Of a stretch of 25,058 bases of DNA, positions 6,741-14,128 are shown in pieces. A model generated the notes under the pieces. The model made no database searches. It was given only the letters and a program-made list of their open reading frames with translations, and was not told where the DNA came from. The stretch's first letter is position 1, and each line of letters opens with the position of its first letter. The DNA comes from Actinomycetes bacterium (GTDB lineage Bacteria > Actinomycetota > Coriobacteriia > Coriobacteriales > Eggerthellaceae), in NCBI GenBank assembly GCA_023403475.1, contig JAEYEL010000165.1, positions 1 through 25,058 on the forward strand, read 5' to 3'. The translations under genes were made by a program, and so were the position numbers.

Positions 6741-8379
6741 AGATATCCACGACCACCCATATCGAAAGCACGGCGGCGCCTAGGTAGCCGAAAAACGCCA
6801 GCAGGGGAACGCCTAGGAGGCGCGGCTCCATGCCCGACAAGGAAAGCATCGACGAGCCTATGAACAGCCCCGCAATGATAATGCCGATGGTCAGGCGATT
6901 CACTATTTTGGACAGTTTGGAAAGCGGTGCGTCCGACCCTAGCATCTCCATGTTCATTTTGAGCTGTCCGCGCGTGAGCATCTGCAACGCCTCGCCTGAG
7001 TAACGGGCCGCTTCGAGCGCGCCGTGCGACGACGAGCGCAGCGCGAGCGCCAAATCCTGCATCGCGTCCGTCAGCTCATCCCTTTTGCTTTTCGAGCGCC
7101 GAATGTGCGCGTTGATGATGCCCACCACGTTGTCGGTGGGAACGAAATCGGCGATAGTCCCCTCAAGCGTCACGATGCCGCGCGAAACGCTCGTGATGGA
7201 GGCAGGAAGCGTGACCTTGCACGAACGCGTGAGCATGAACACATCGGTGAGGAACTGGCCTATGTCAATATCGGCCACATCGCACGAGCCGTAGTCTTTC
7301 AAAAGCAAGTCCAAGTCGGCCAGAAAGCGCGGGTGGTCGATGGCAGCGTTGTCTTTCGCTATTGCGAAGGAGAGCAGCGCGTCTTTGAGCTGCGTCGCGC
7401 TTTCCATGCCGACCGCGTGGATGATGTTTCCGAACCCCGCACGGTCGCGCGGGGAAAGCCGTCCCATCATGCCAAGGTCTATGTAGACTATCTTGCCGTC
7501 TCTGATAATCAGATTGCCGGGATGCGGGTCGGCATGGAAGAACCCGTGATCGAGAATCTGCGTGGCGTAATTGTCCAGAATCTTCTCGCCAATTTCCGAA
7601 AGGTCGTAGCCGGCAGCCCGCAGGCGGCTGGTCGCATGGATGGGGATGCCATCGACATACTCCATGACCAGCACGTACTCGCTGCACAGTTCGGGATACA
7701 CGCGCGGGCAGCCAATGAACGCCACGTCTTTGTTCAGCCGTGCGAACTCTTCCAAGTTGGCCGCCTCGCGCGCGAAATCGGTTTCCTCGAGAAACGTGGC
7801 CCACAGCTCTTCCACCACGTCGCGCAAATCGAGCATCTGCTCGTCTTTCATAAGCCTTGACGCCTGCCGCGCCACCATGCGCATGATGTCGATATCCTGC
7901 GCCATCGTGATCTTCACGCCGGGACGCTGGATTTTCACCGCCGCCACATCGCCATTCGCCAAGCGAGCTTTGTGCACCTGCGCAAGCGATGCCGACCCCA
8001 GCGGCGTGGCGTCTATCTCGACGAATATCTCGCGCCGCTTCTCGCCGTAGATCTCGTCAAGTGCGCCGAGCATCTCTTCGAACGGCAGCGGGTCGCACTC
8101 CATCTGCAGCTTCGCCAGCTCGTCGCGATACGTCTTCGGAAGAATCTCAGAGCGCGTGGAAAGCGTCTGCCCGATCTTCACGAAGCTCGGCCCTAAGTCT
8201 TCCAGCATCGAGCGGAACTCCTCCGGCTCGAAGCCGCGCAGGAAGCGATGCTTGCGCAGGATGTCCGATATCTCGCGCAAACGGCGCATGCGCATCTTGC
8301 GGTTCAGGTGGAACCGATCTTCCGGGTCAACATCCGCCCTGGAATTGAAGAAGTATCTGAGAAGCGTGTTTTCCGCCAT
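6724..8379 (-). CDS. ABC1/AarF/UbiB-family protein kinase-like protein
   Basis: A protein of 551 residues of the atypical-kinase ABC1 family, membrane-bound and linked in other bacteria to isoprenoid quinone synthesis or lipid homeostasis. Family signatures are clear. They are the KxGQ motif in GPSFVKIGQTLSTR (64-76), the Ala-rich nucleotide loop PLGSASLAQVH (126-136), the VAAVKIQRPGV lysine strand (Lys149), the catalytic FFHADPHPGN and the metal-binding YIDLGMMG. Two hydrophobic helices close the protein (LTIGIIIAGLFIGSSML and LLAFFGYLGAAVLSIWVVV), the usual C-terminal anchor. It starts 11 bases after the phasin-like gene and is probably cotranscribed with it. The organism should use menaquinone, so a quinone-related role is plausible but not shown. 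Confidence 0.92.
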   Translation of the reverse strand: MAENTLLRYFFNSRADVDPEDRFHLNRKMRMRRLREISDILRKHRFLRGFEPEEFRSMLEDLGPSFVKIGQTLSTRSEILPKTYRDELAKLQMECDPLPFEEMLGALDEIYGEKRREIFVEIDATPLGSASLAQVHKARLANGDVAAVKIQRPGVKITMAQDIDIMRMVARQASRLMKDEQMLDLRDVVEELWATFLEETDFAREAANLEEFARLNKDVAFIGCPRVYPELCSEYVLVMEYVDGIPIHATSRLRAAGYDLSEIGEKILDNYATQILDHGFFHADPHPGNLIIRDGKIVYIDLGMMGRLSPRDRAGFGNIIHAVGMESATQLKDALLSFAIAKDNAAIDHPRFLADLDLLLKDYGSCDVADIDIGQFLTDVFMLTRSCKVTLPASITSVSRGIVTLEGTIADFVPTDNVVGIINAHIRRSKSKRDELTDAMQDLALALRSSSHGALEAARYSGEALQMLTRGQLKMNMEMLGSDAPLSKLSKIVNRLTIGIIIAGLFIGSSMLSLSGMEPRLLGVPLLAFFGYLGAAVLSIWVVVDIWRRRL

Positions 8380-8390
8380 ATCCGCAAGGG

Positions 8391-8840
8391 CTAGGCGCTA
8401 GGTTCTTGGGGCTCGTTCTTGTCGGCGTCCTTGCACGCCTCGGCGGGTTTCTCGCACGCCTCGGCGGGTTTCTCGCACGCCTCGGCGGCAGCCCCTTCAG
8501 CAGCGGCTTCTTCGGCGGCCTCCTCCACGACCTCGCCTTCGACTTCGACCGCGCAGGCATCAACCTTCGCGGCAATTTCCGCCGCACGCTCCAAGAACGC
8601 CGCGCGCTCTTCGGGCGTCATGGTCTTCATGTGCGCTTCAAGCAAATCGTCGCGCACACCCGCTACCGTCGATGCGGCCTTGTGCTTGAGCTCGGTGTTT
8701 ATCTGCTTGCCCTGCTCGACCGTTATCTCTCCTTTGGCCACGAGCTGATCGACCAGCTCCTTGCCCTTTTCGGCCGTTATGGCCATAGCGCCGATGCCGG
8801 CCAGAAAAATGTTCTTGAATCCGTCGCCAATAGCTGCCAT
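8391..8840 (-). CDS. phasin-like protein with an Ala/Glu/Cys repeat tail
   Basis: A small protein of about 149 residues. The first 100 residues (from MAAIGDGFKNIFLAGIGAMA, continuing AEKGKELVDQLVAKGEITVE) match the polyhydroxyalkanoate granule-associated (phasin, PhaI/PhaF-like) helical family, which is often found next to UbiB-family genes. From residue 105 it becomes an acidic Ala-rich tail ending in the repeat ACEKPAE-ACEKPAE-ACKDAD, encoded by 21-base units. The ATG at 8840 has an AGGAGG six bases upstream. The frame continues to 8972 but nothing there supports an earlier start. Cys residues in the repeats are odd for a phasin. Whether the organism makes storage granules cannot be told from this window; a membrane-associated scaffold role with the UbiB-like protein is an alternative. 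Confidence 0.75.
   Translation of the reverse strand: MAAIGDGFKNIFLAGIGAMAITAEKGKELVDQLVAKGEITVEQGKQINTELKHKAASTVAGVRDDLLEAHMKTMTPEERAAFLERAAEIAAKVDACAVEVEGEVVEEAAEEAAAEGAAAEACEKPAEACEKPAEACKDADKNEPQEPSA
8433..8489 (-). repeat. 21-base tandem repeat in the phasin-like gene
   Basis: Two exact copies (8433-8453, 8454-8474) and a partial third (8475-8489) encode the heptapeptide ACEKPAE repeatedly. Confidence 0.85.
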
Positions 8841-8921
8841 GATAAGCCTCCTATTCCACGGTTTCCCGCTACTTTCCGCCCGCAGCTCCTGCGCCGCGAG
8901 CGCCAGTAGCAGCCTCTTTTC

Positions 8922-8950
8922 ATAATGCACCAAATCGCAAAAAAGAGCAA
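8922..8950 (-). promoter_or_regulatory. candidate promoter of the phasin-like/ubiB-like unit
   Basis: On the minus strand TTGCTC (8945-8950) and CATTAT (8922-8927) are 17 bases apart, about 80 bases before the phasin-like start. It is a moderate sigma-70-type match in the only AT-rich part of the upstream region. Confidence 0.4.
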
Positions 8951-8977
8951 CCTCGCCGTCCATCCACCGCATACGAT

Positions 8978-9006
8978 TTGCTTTTTTCTTAATTTAGTAT
9001 TAAAAA
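8978..9006 (+). promoter_or_regulatory. candidate promoter of the small RHH gene
   Basis: TTGCTT (8978-8983) and TAAAAA (9001-9006) have 17-base spacing in an AT-rich stretch that contrasts with the surroundings. It would give a leader of fewer than ten bases before the ATG at 9021. Confidence 0.35.
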
Positions 9007-9020
9007 TAAAGAGATTGAAC

Positions 9021-9305
9021 ATGGAATACGAATTGGCTAGAGGCTCCATCGTGAGCGACGAGGATATAGAAAAAATGGATGCTCTTCTTTGCGAAGGAAA
9101 GACGGGGTTCCTTGGCAAGTCGGGCGCGGTGAGCGTAGGCAGACCGCAGATGTGCGACGAACCGCCTGAAGTGCTCACCTTCAAAGTACCGGCGTTGCAA
9201 GGCAGAATCATTCGCCGTGCGGCAGAAACGAGAGGAGAGCTGCGATCAGCCTTCCTACGCGACGCCGCGATAAAGGAGGCCGAGAAGGTGCTGTCCGCCG
9301 TATAA
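9021..9305 (+). CDS. small ribbon-helix-helix (antitoxin-like) protein, orphan
   Basis: A protein of 94 residues. The C-terminal half reads as a ribbon-helix-helix/CopG-like unit: strand EVLTFKVP, helix LQGRIIRRAAETRG, then helix LRSAFLRDAAIKEAEKVL. This pattern is seen in DUF1778/TacA-like and related antitoxins and small regulators. The N-terminal half (MEYELARGSIVSDEDIEKMD) matches nothing I recognise. No toxin-like frame lies beside it: the next genes are the divergent phasin-like gene and a convergent permease. It may therefore be an orphan antitoxin or a plain DNA-binding regulator. The ATG at 9021 has a weak GAGATTG upstream. The frame extends to 8925 without a better start. Confidence 0.65.
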   Translation: MEYELARGSIVSDEDIEKMDALLCEGKTGFLGKSGAVSVGRPQMCDEPPEVLTFKVPALQGRIIRRAAETRGELRSAFLRDAAIKEAEKVLSAV

Positions 9306-9312
9306 CATTCAG

Positions 9313-9364
9313 AAGGGCTCCTTCGTACGAAAGAGCCCTTCGTAGCGCGAAAGATCCCTTTCGC
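9313..9364. terminator. paired hairpins between convergent genes
   Basis: The first hairpin is AAGGGCTC (9313-9320) with GAGCCCTT (9333-9340); its loop contains the palindrome TTCGTACGAA. The second is GCGAAAG (9347-9353) with CTTTCGC (9358-9364) and a 4-base loop. They lie between the ends of the RHH gene and the SLC13-type permease gene and probably serve both strands. Neither has a clear T-run. Confidence 0.55.
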
Positions 9365-9387
9365 AAAGAGAAGCTACGATTCAACCG

Positions 9388-10821
9388 TCACATAAACCCG
9401 AGCACGTAACCTAGAAAGAACACCCACGATGTGGCAGCCGTCACCAAAACGATGGATGGTGCCCACCCTGCTTTCGCGGTATCGCCAAAGGTGTACCAAC
9501 CCGTATCATATGTCATGTTCATGGCAGGACACAAGGGGATAAGGTAGCTTCCTGCTATCAAGCACACAATCAGAAACGTCGGCGCCATTTCCGCCAAACC
9601 AACTGTTTGGGCGTACACGAGCAGCGGCGGAAGGAATATCGCGCACCATGCAGGAGAGATAGGGCAGATGGTGTGGATAAGATACAGAAACACCGCTATG
9701 ACAATGAGCGAGGCGAACACGGGAAGATCGAGAATGCCCGACCCAAGGAACAGCGAAGCTATATAATCGGCAGCGCCAGTTGACTTGATAGCACCCCCGA
9801 TAGACAGAACCCCGCCAAAGAAGAGGAACAAGTTCCAACTGGCAAGATGTTCGAAATCATGCCACGATACGATGTTCATGCCAGGCACAAACAGCAGAAG
9901 CAGGCCCAACAGTGCCACCGTCGTGGGATTAAGCGCAGGAACCCAGTTGCCCGCTATCCACAATGCGGGAAGCGCTATCATAAGAACGAGACATTTTGCA
10001 TCATGGGCGTTAAACTTGCCTGTTTGAAACTGGTTCGCCATGAGTTCATCGATTTTATCCTGTGTAACCATTTCAGGCGGAAACGTTTTAACCAAGAAAA
10101 GCCACGCCGCAAACAGAACCACAACCCCCACGGGAACACCGTAGATCATCCAGTTAAGAAAACTTATCGTCAACCCCGTCGTCTGTTCGAGTATCCCGAT
10201 GCTAAGCACGTTCAACGAATGGCCGCACGGCGTGGTGAACCCTCCTATAAGGGCACCAAGCGAAACCCCTAGAAGAAGGCACCTTCCCAAGTTCGATCTG
10301 CCGCGCACCGCACCGACAAGGCCGAGCAAGGGAACGACGAAACTCAAGCCGAGCGCAACGGCACCCGTATCGGTCATCACCATTGAGCAAAGCGCGGTAA
10401 CCCCCATTATCGCAAGAACAAGTTTCCGAGAATCGCTGCCCGCCCACAAAATGAATCGCTTGGTCAGACGCACACCAAGAGTGCTTTTTTGCATGATCGT
10501 CGTCATGCAATACACACCCAGCACAAACCATGTGGTTGTGGAGGTGTATCCAGAAAAGGCATCGGAAAACTTCGGCGTCACTCCTAAAACGAACAAAGCC
10601 AAGCAGCAGGCCAAACCGACCACTCCTGTGGCCATCGTTCCGCATAACCACATGAAAACAGCACCGAGCAGAATGCCAATGGCCGTTATGGCCTCGTGAG
10701 ACAAGCTCTCCGTACCCGGAATGAAGAACGCAACGAAAACGGACGCGACCGCCAACAGAAAGCCCACCAGTTGGCGCATAGTGAAACCCTGAGACTCGGC
10801 TGCAGCATCAAGAGAAACCAT
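9388..10821 (-). CDS. SLC13/DASS-type anion permease
   Basis: An inner-membrane transporter of 477 residues with about eleven hydrophobic segments. Its organisation is that of the divalent anion:sodium symporter/citrate-succinate exchanger group: an internal repeat with the substrate loops GALIGGFTTPCGHSLN in the first half and IPLCPAMNMTYDTGW in the second. These proteins move dicarboxylates, sulfate-like anions or other organic anions. The canonical SNxAT motifs are altered, so the substrate cannot be read off. The ATG at 10821 has GAGGGGGTG a few bases upstream. It is the last gene of the molybdoenzyme unit, 51 bases after the second zinc-ribbon gene, and so is likely to import the substrate or export the product of that enzyme. 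Confidence 0.8.
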   Translation of the reverse strand: MVSLDAAAESQGFTMRQLVGFLLAVASVFVAFFIPGTESLSHEAITAIGILLGAVFMWLCGTMATGVVGLACCLALFVLGVTPKFSDAFSGYTSTTTWFVLGVYCMTTIMQKSTLGVRLTKRFILWAGSDSRKLVLAIMGVTALCSMVMTDTGAVALGLSFVVPLLGLVGAVRGRSNLGRCLLLGVSLGALIGGFTTPCGHSLNVLSIGILEQTTGLTISFLNWMIYGVPVGVVVLFAAWLFLVKTFPPEMVTQDKIDELMANQFQTGKFNAHDAKCLVLMIALPALWIAGNWVPALNPTTVALLGLLLLFVPGMNIVSWHDFEHLASWNLFLFFGGVLSIGGAIKSTGAADYIASLFLGSGILDLPVFASLIVIAVFLYLIHTICPISPAWCAIFLPPLLVYAQTVGLAEMAPTFLIVCLIAGSYLIPLCPAMNMTYDTGWYTFGDTAKAGWAPSIVLVTAATSWVFFLGYVLGFM

Positions 10822-10872
10822 GACACACCCCCTCTTCCAAAATCTTCCTTATCGAAACTCGCGTTCCGGAAT

Positions 10873-11088
10873 TTACGCACCTGGGGCTTTCGGCGCGGCA
10901 GGCCTCCCAGGTGTCCCTGGAGCACCTGGGGCTTTCGGAGCACCTGGCGCTCCGGGCACGCCCGGCATCGCGGGAGCTGCGGGCAGTTCGGCACCGCATT
11001 GCGGGCACACGGTATCGATCGCACCGACCGTAGCCCCGCACTTGGAACATGTTTTATCTGCGCTCAGCGCGGCAGGTCTGAAACACAT
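10873..11088 (-). CDS. small zinc-ribbon protein with collagen-like tail
   Basis: A protein of 71 residues with one zinc ribbon, TCSKCG then VCPQCG (13 residues between the pairs), followed by a Pro/Gly/Ala tail PGVPGAPGAPKAPGAPGTPG resembling Gly-Xaa-Yaa repeats. Zinc ribbons of this kind bind one Zn and often mediate protein or nucleic-acid contacts. The function here is unknown. The ATG at 11088 has AAAGGG upstream. It lies between the ferredoxin-subunit gene and the SLC13-type permease gene, in the same direction. A second zinc-ribbon gene of different sequence sits upstream of the catalytic subunit. The tail is encoded by imperfect repeats, including two exact 17-base copies at 10877 and 10922. 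Confidence 0.65.
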   Translation of the reverse strand: MCFRPAALSADKTCSKCGATVGAIDTVCPQCGAELPAAPAMPGVPGAPGAPKAPGAPGTPGRPAAPKAPGA

Positions 11089-11118
11089 ACATTACCCTTT
11101 CAATACGCGTCGGAAAAC

Positions 11119-11149
11119 GAAGGCAACAAGGGCGCAGCCCGTTGCCTTC
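11119..11149 (-). terminator. internal hairpin followed by a short T-run
   Basis: GAAGGCAAC (11119-11127) pairs with GTTGCCTTC (11141-11149), and the stem continues through GGGC/GCCC past a 2-base bulge, with a GCA loop. In the transcript direction (minus) it is followed by GTTTTCC. It fits a partial terminator or an mRNA-stability hairpin between the enzyme genes and the zinc-ribbon/permease pair. Confidence 0.55.
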
Positions 11150-11153
11150 TGGA

Positions 11154-11194
11154 ACTCGAGCAGCGGAAGCACAGCCCGTTGCTCGAGTCCGCTG
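11154..11194 (-). promoter_or_regulatory. two mutually exclusive hairpins upstream of the internal terminator
   Basis: ACTCGAGCA (11154-11162) pairs with TGCTCGAGT (11180-11188). CAGCGGA (11161-11167) can instead pair with TCCGCTG (11188-11194). The arms overlap, so only one can form at a time. This lies directly before the terminator-like hairpin in the transcript, a layout compatible with attenuation. Confidence 0.4.
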
Positions 11195-11201
11195 TTCATT
11201 T

Positions 11202-11534
11202 TTAAATCGAATAAAGCAACTGCTTCGGCTTGGCGACAAGGCTTTTCACCAGATCTTCCATCTCGCCTATCCTGATGATGTTTGCTTGGCAATGATGCAC
11301 GCACATGGGCACGCCGTCATGCGCCGCCTCGCCCGCAGCACAGAGATTGCATACGTCAGTGAAAACTGGTACGTACGTATCTTGCCACACGTCCTCGCGA
11401 ATTTCCCATGCCCCTTCGTGATGCACATGCACGCCGCAACGATCGTTCGGCACGTCGTGGGATGTTGCACAGGCTATCTCGCAGGTGTGGCAGCCCGTGC
11501 AGAACTCGTAGTCGACCAGAATTCCCGTAGCCAT
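11202..11534 (-). CDS. two-cluster 4Fe-4S ferredoxin subunit of the molybdoenzyme
   Basis: An electron-transfer subunit of 110 residues. It has one complete CxxCxxCxxxC set (Cys12, 15, 18, 22 in FCTGCHTCEIAC) and a second CxxC-x12-CxxxC set (Cys62, 65, 78, 82), enough for two [4Fe-4S] clusters. This is half the content of DmsB/NrfC-type subunits and resembles the short partners of pyrogallol transhydroxylase-like and dehydroxylase-like enzymes. There is no signal peptide, so it is cytoplasmic. It starts 3 bases after the stop of the catalytic subunit gene, with its ribosome binding site (GGAGGAG) inside the end of that gene. Translational coupling and a fixed complex are therefore likely. Confidence 0.9.
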   Translation of the reverse strand: MATGILVDYEFCTGCHTCEIACATSHDVPNDRCGVHVHHEGAWEIREDVWQDTYVPVFTDVCNLCAAGEAAHDGVPMCVHHCQANIIRIGEMEDLVKSLVAKPKQLLYSI

Positions 11535-11537
11535 GTT

Positions 11538-13808
11538 TTACTCCTCCACCTTGTCGATTGTAACCAGCATATTCTTGTAGTCGCAGCCGAAACCGGATTT
11601 GCCTTGATCGAATTTGAACAGCATGTTGCAGTTGTATTCCAAGGCTCCGAACAGGCCGTCTTCCTCGGAGCGGCCTTCGCTTTCGGGGAACCACCAACCA
11701 TGATCGGTGCTGGCAATGCCGGGCGCCATGGCAGGATCGATGACCACCTTGCGCTTGCACTTTCCGAACTGGTTGCGTAGCACCACCCATTCACCGTCCT
11801 TCAAGGTGAAACGTTCGGCCACGTCAGGCGGCACAATCACCGTTGGATCGGGATGTAGTGCACGCATGCGCGGAATCTGCCTGTGCTCGCTGTGGAACAG
11901 GCTCCAATTGCGGGAACCCGTGGTCAGAACAACCGGGAACTGCTCGTACTCTTCCGGCGTGCGATAGGGGCTGTGCATGGGCTCTTCGTATACCGGAAGC
12001 GGGTCGAGGCCGTAGCTGCTGTACAACGTGCACCACAGTTCGATGCGCCCGGTGCGTGTGTTGAACCCAGGTTGGCCATCGGCACGCAGCTTGCCTGTCT
12101 TATATTTATAGTATTCGAACGGCAGATATACCGGCGCTTTCTCGCGCACCTCTTCGAAACGCATGCCTGTTTCCGAAAAGATGCTCGAGAACATATCTTC
12201 CTCGTTATCCCATGGATAAGCTTCCGGATTGAAACGCTTGCCCAACTCGCGATTCACCTGCATGTCGCTGCGCACGTCTATGCCCTCGCCACGCCTATCG
12301 ACTGCGCGATTGATGGTCTCGGCACGCTGCACACCGTCACCAATGCGAATACCCTGACGTTCGGGGAAGGAGGCCGCAGGCAGAACCACGTCGGCAAGTT
12401 CCATGATGGTAGGAGTCATGAACAGGTCGATGGCGGCCACGAATTCCAGCTTATGGAACGCCTCTATCAGATATTCCGGATCCGGCGCGGTGTTCACCAG
12501 AAAGTTCGTCGTCTGAATCCAAGCGCCCTTCATGGGATGCGGCTCGCCCTTCTCGTTTTTGCCCGTCATAATGGCGGAATACACCTCGTCAGCATCAGCC
12601 TTGGAATAGGCGTCTGCCACCATGGGATACTTGGAATCGCCGATACGATTCTTGCGCTTTTCAGGATCGAGCAGCTCGCGACCCCAACCGCTGAAATACA
12701 TAAGAATGTAGTCTGGGCATATCATGCCACCAGGATTGTCCACATTACCCGTAATAGCCTGAATGCAGGTGATGGCGTGGCCGGCGGCAACGGCGTTCTT
12801 CTGCATATCGACCGCCACGCCCCACTGGAACACGCAGCCATCGGCCGCAGCAATGACCCGCGCAGCTTGGCGAATTTTCTCAGCGGGAACCCACGTGATC
12901 TTCTCGGCCTTCTCGGGCGTCCACTCCTGAACGTGCGCGGCAAGCTCTTCAAAGCCGTATGTCCAATATTCCACGAACTCGTGATCGTAGAGGTCTTCGT
13001 TGATGATGACGTTGAGCATGGCCAAAGCCATTGCCGCATCAGTACCGGGCCGTATGGGTAGATGAACCTCCGCCTTGTTGGCAAGCCAGATACGCTGTGG
13101 GTCAACTGTCACTATTTTCGCACCGCGCTTCATGCAGTCCACAACCCAGTGACCATATAAACCGTCCGAATTCGACTTGATCGGATTGTTGCCCCATACC
13201 ACAATGACCTCGGGGCATTTCCAATTGGGATCATCATAGCGATCGATGAACTGCTGTGAGTAATCACCCACCCAGAACGAACCCGTCACGCACATGGCAC
13301 CCGCCACGCGCGGACCATAGCACGAGTTGCCAGACATGCCGAACACGTTGTTCGGGCTGCCGAACGACCATGCAAAGCGAGTTATCCATGGCGCGATATC
13401 GCGCCCGGTTCCCTGGAAGAACGCCACACTCTGCGCACCGTATTCCTTACGAAAGCCATCGAACTTCTGGTAGATAAGATCGTACGCCTCGTCCCATGTG
13501 ATAGGCTCCCATTCGTCTTTACCGCGCTTGGAAGGATCGCGCTTCATAGGGGTTGTCAGGCGATCCTTGTGATACACCGCCTCCATGGCATCTAAGCAGC
13601 GCACGCACAGACGCCCTTTGTTGAAAGGGTTTTCCGGGTCACCCTCAACCTTCACCAACTTCCCGTTCTTGTCGGTGTATAGAAGCACACCGCAGCCCAG
13701 ATGGCATCCCGGCCCCGACCAAGCGCTTCCGCGCGTAACGGTCAAACCGTCATCTGCCTGATAACGCCACGGCTTGGCGTGCTCGATAGTCTTGTATTCC
13801 TTTTCCAC
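11538..13808 (-). CDS. molybdopterin oxidoreductase catalytic subunit, acetylene hydratase/catechol dehydroxylase-like branch
   Basis: A bis-MGD enzyme of the DMSO-reductase superfamily, about 756 residues. The N-terminal Fe-S region reads GPGCHLGC (Cys35, Cys39), then KVEGDPENPFNKGRLCVRC (Cys68, Cys71). The molybdopterin domains follow (WEPITWDEAYDLI, FQGTGRD, VVWGNNPIKSN, TVDPQRI, then the C-terminal dinucleotide-binding barrel TTGSRNWSLFHSEHRQ). Cys163 in GNSCYGPR is the probable Mo/W ligand. The WSGPGCH...GCGVLLY...VEGDPENPFN signature is typical of enzymes from gut Eggerthellaceae that reductively dehydroxylate catechols, and of acetylene hydratase and pyrogallol transhydroxylase. The substrate cannot be fixed from sequence. 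No Tat signal is present, so it is cytoplasmic. I choose the GTG at 13808, which has GAGAGGAGAAAGGAAAC upstream; an ATG 58 codons earlier would give a basic, non-family extension and overlap the zinc-ribbon gene. Confidence 0.92.
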   Translation of the reverse strand: MEKEYKTIEHAKPWRYQADDGLTVTRGSAWSGPGCHLGCGVLLYTDKNGKLVKVEGDPENPFNKGRLCVRCLDAMEAVYHKDRLTTPMKRDPSKRGKDEWEPITWDEAYDLIYQKFDGFRKEYGAQSVAFFQGTGRDIAPWITRFAWSFGSPNNVFGMSGNSCYGPRVAGAMCVTGSFWVGDYSQQFIDRYDDPNWKCPEVIVVWGNNPIKSNSDGLYGHWVVDCMKRGAKIVTVDPQRIWLANKAEVHLPIRPGTDAAMALAMLNVIINEDLYDHEFVEYWTYGFEELAAHVQEWTPEKAEKITWVPAEKIRQAARVIAAADGCVFQWGVAVDMQKNAVAAGHAITCIQAITGNVDNPGGMICPDYILMYFSGWGRELLDPEKRKNRIGDSKYPMVADAYSKADADEVYSAIMTGKNEKGEPHPMKGAWIQTTNFLVNTAPDPEYLIEAFHKLEFVAAIDLFMTPTIMELADVVLPAASFPERQGIRIGDGVQRAETINRAVDRRGEGIDVRSDMQVNRELGKRFNPEAYPWDNEEDMFSSIFSETGMRFEEVREKAPVYLPFEYYKYKTGKLRADGQPGFNTRTGRIELWCTLYSSYGLDPLPVYEEPMHSPYRTPEEYEQFPVVLTTGSRNWSLFHSEHRQIPRMRALHPDPTVIVPPDVAERFTLKDGEWVVLRNQFGKCKRKVVIDPAMAPGIASTDHGWWFPESEGRSEEDGLFGALEYNCNMLFKFDQGKSGFGCDYKNMLVTIDKVEE

Positions 13809-13864
13809 GGTTTCCTTTCTCCTCTCGCTTCGTCTTCTCTTCTCGCCTTTCAAAAGGACTCCTC

Positions 13865-14050
13865 TTATCGTCCGTTCCTTTCTCTTGCTCCGCCCAAGCG
13901 CCCAGGCGGAGCGGGCAAAGCCTTTCCGCACGCCTCGCAGATTGCGGCTCCTGGAGGGTTTTCGTGCTGGCACAAAGGGCACAACCCCACGGGAATGGGC
14001 TCACGCACCTGTCCTGTACATTTCCCGCAGTTGCAGCAGCAGTAACACAT
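13865..14050 (-). CDS. small Cys-rich zinc-ribbon protein
   Basis: A protein of 61 residues. It opens with a dense cysteine cluster (MCYCCCNCGKC) and continues with a zinc ribbon LCPLCQHENPPGAAICEACG, then a short basic end. It may bind two metals. Function is unknown; possibilities are a metallochaperone, an assembly factor or a regulator for the molybdoenzyme. The ATG at 14050 has AGGGGG upstream. The gene ends 56 bases before the catalytic-subunit start and begins 78 bases after the GntP-type permease, all in one direction. It is not an obvious copy of the other zinc-ribbon gene at 10873-11088, since only the CxxC...CxxCG frame is shared. Confidence 0.65.
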   Translation of the reverse strand: MCYCCCNCGKCTGQVREPIPVGLCPLCQHENPPGAAICEACGKALPAPPGRLGGARERNGR

Positions 14051-14082
14051 ACGCGCCCCCTACCCCCTTCCCTTTCGGAATA

Positions 14083-14115
14083 CGCCCGCACGGTTTTCAT
14101 CGAACTATGCGGGCG
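14083..14115 (-). other. hairpin between the permease and zinc-ribbon genes
   Basis: CGCCCGCA (14083-14090) pairs perfectly with TGCGGGCG (14108-14115) across a 17-base loop. It lies just after the GntP-type permease stop and has no T-run. It may be an mRNA processing or stability element that sets different levels for the permease and enzyme messages. Confidence 0.4.
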
Positions 14116-14128
14116 CAAAGGTTGCGAG

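Noticed and set aside
11883..13061. 392-codon plus-strand frame inside the molybdoenzyme gene
   Set aside because: Shadow frame of a conserved catalytic subunit; no ribosome binding site or family match.
13809..13982. 58-codon N-terminal extension of the molybdoenzyme as a Tat signal
   Set aside because: It is Arg-rich but has no twin-arginine motif followed by a hydrophobic segment, and it overlaps the zinc-ribbon gene.
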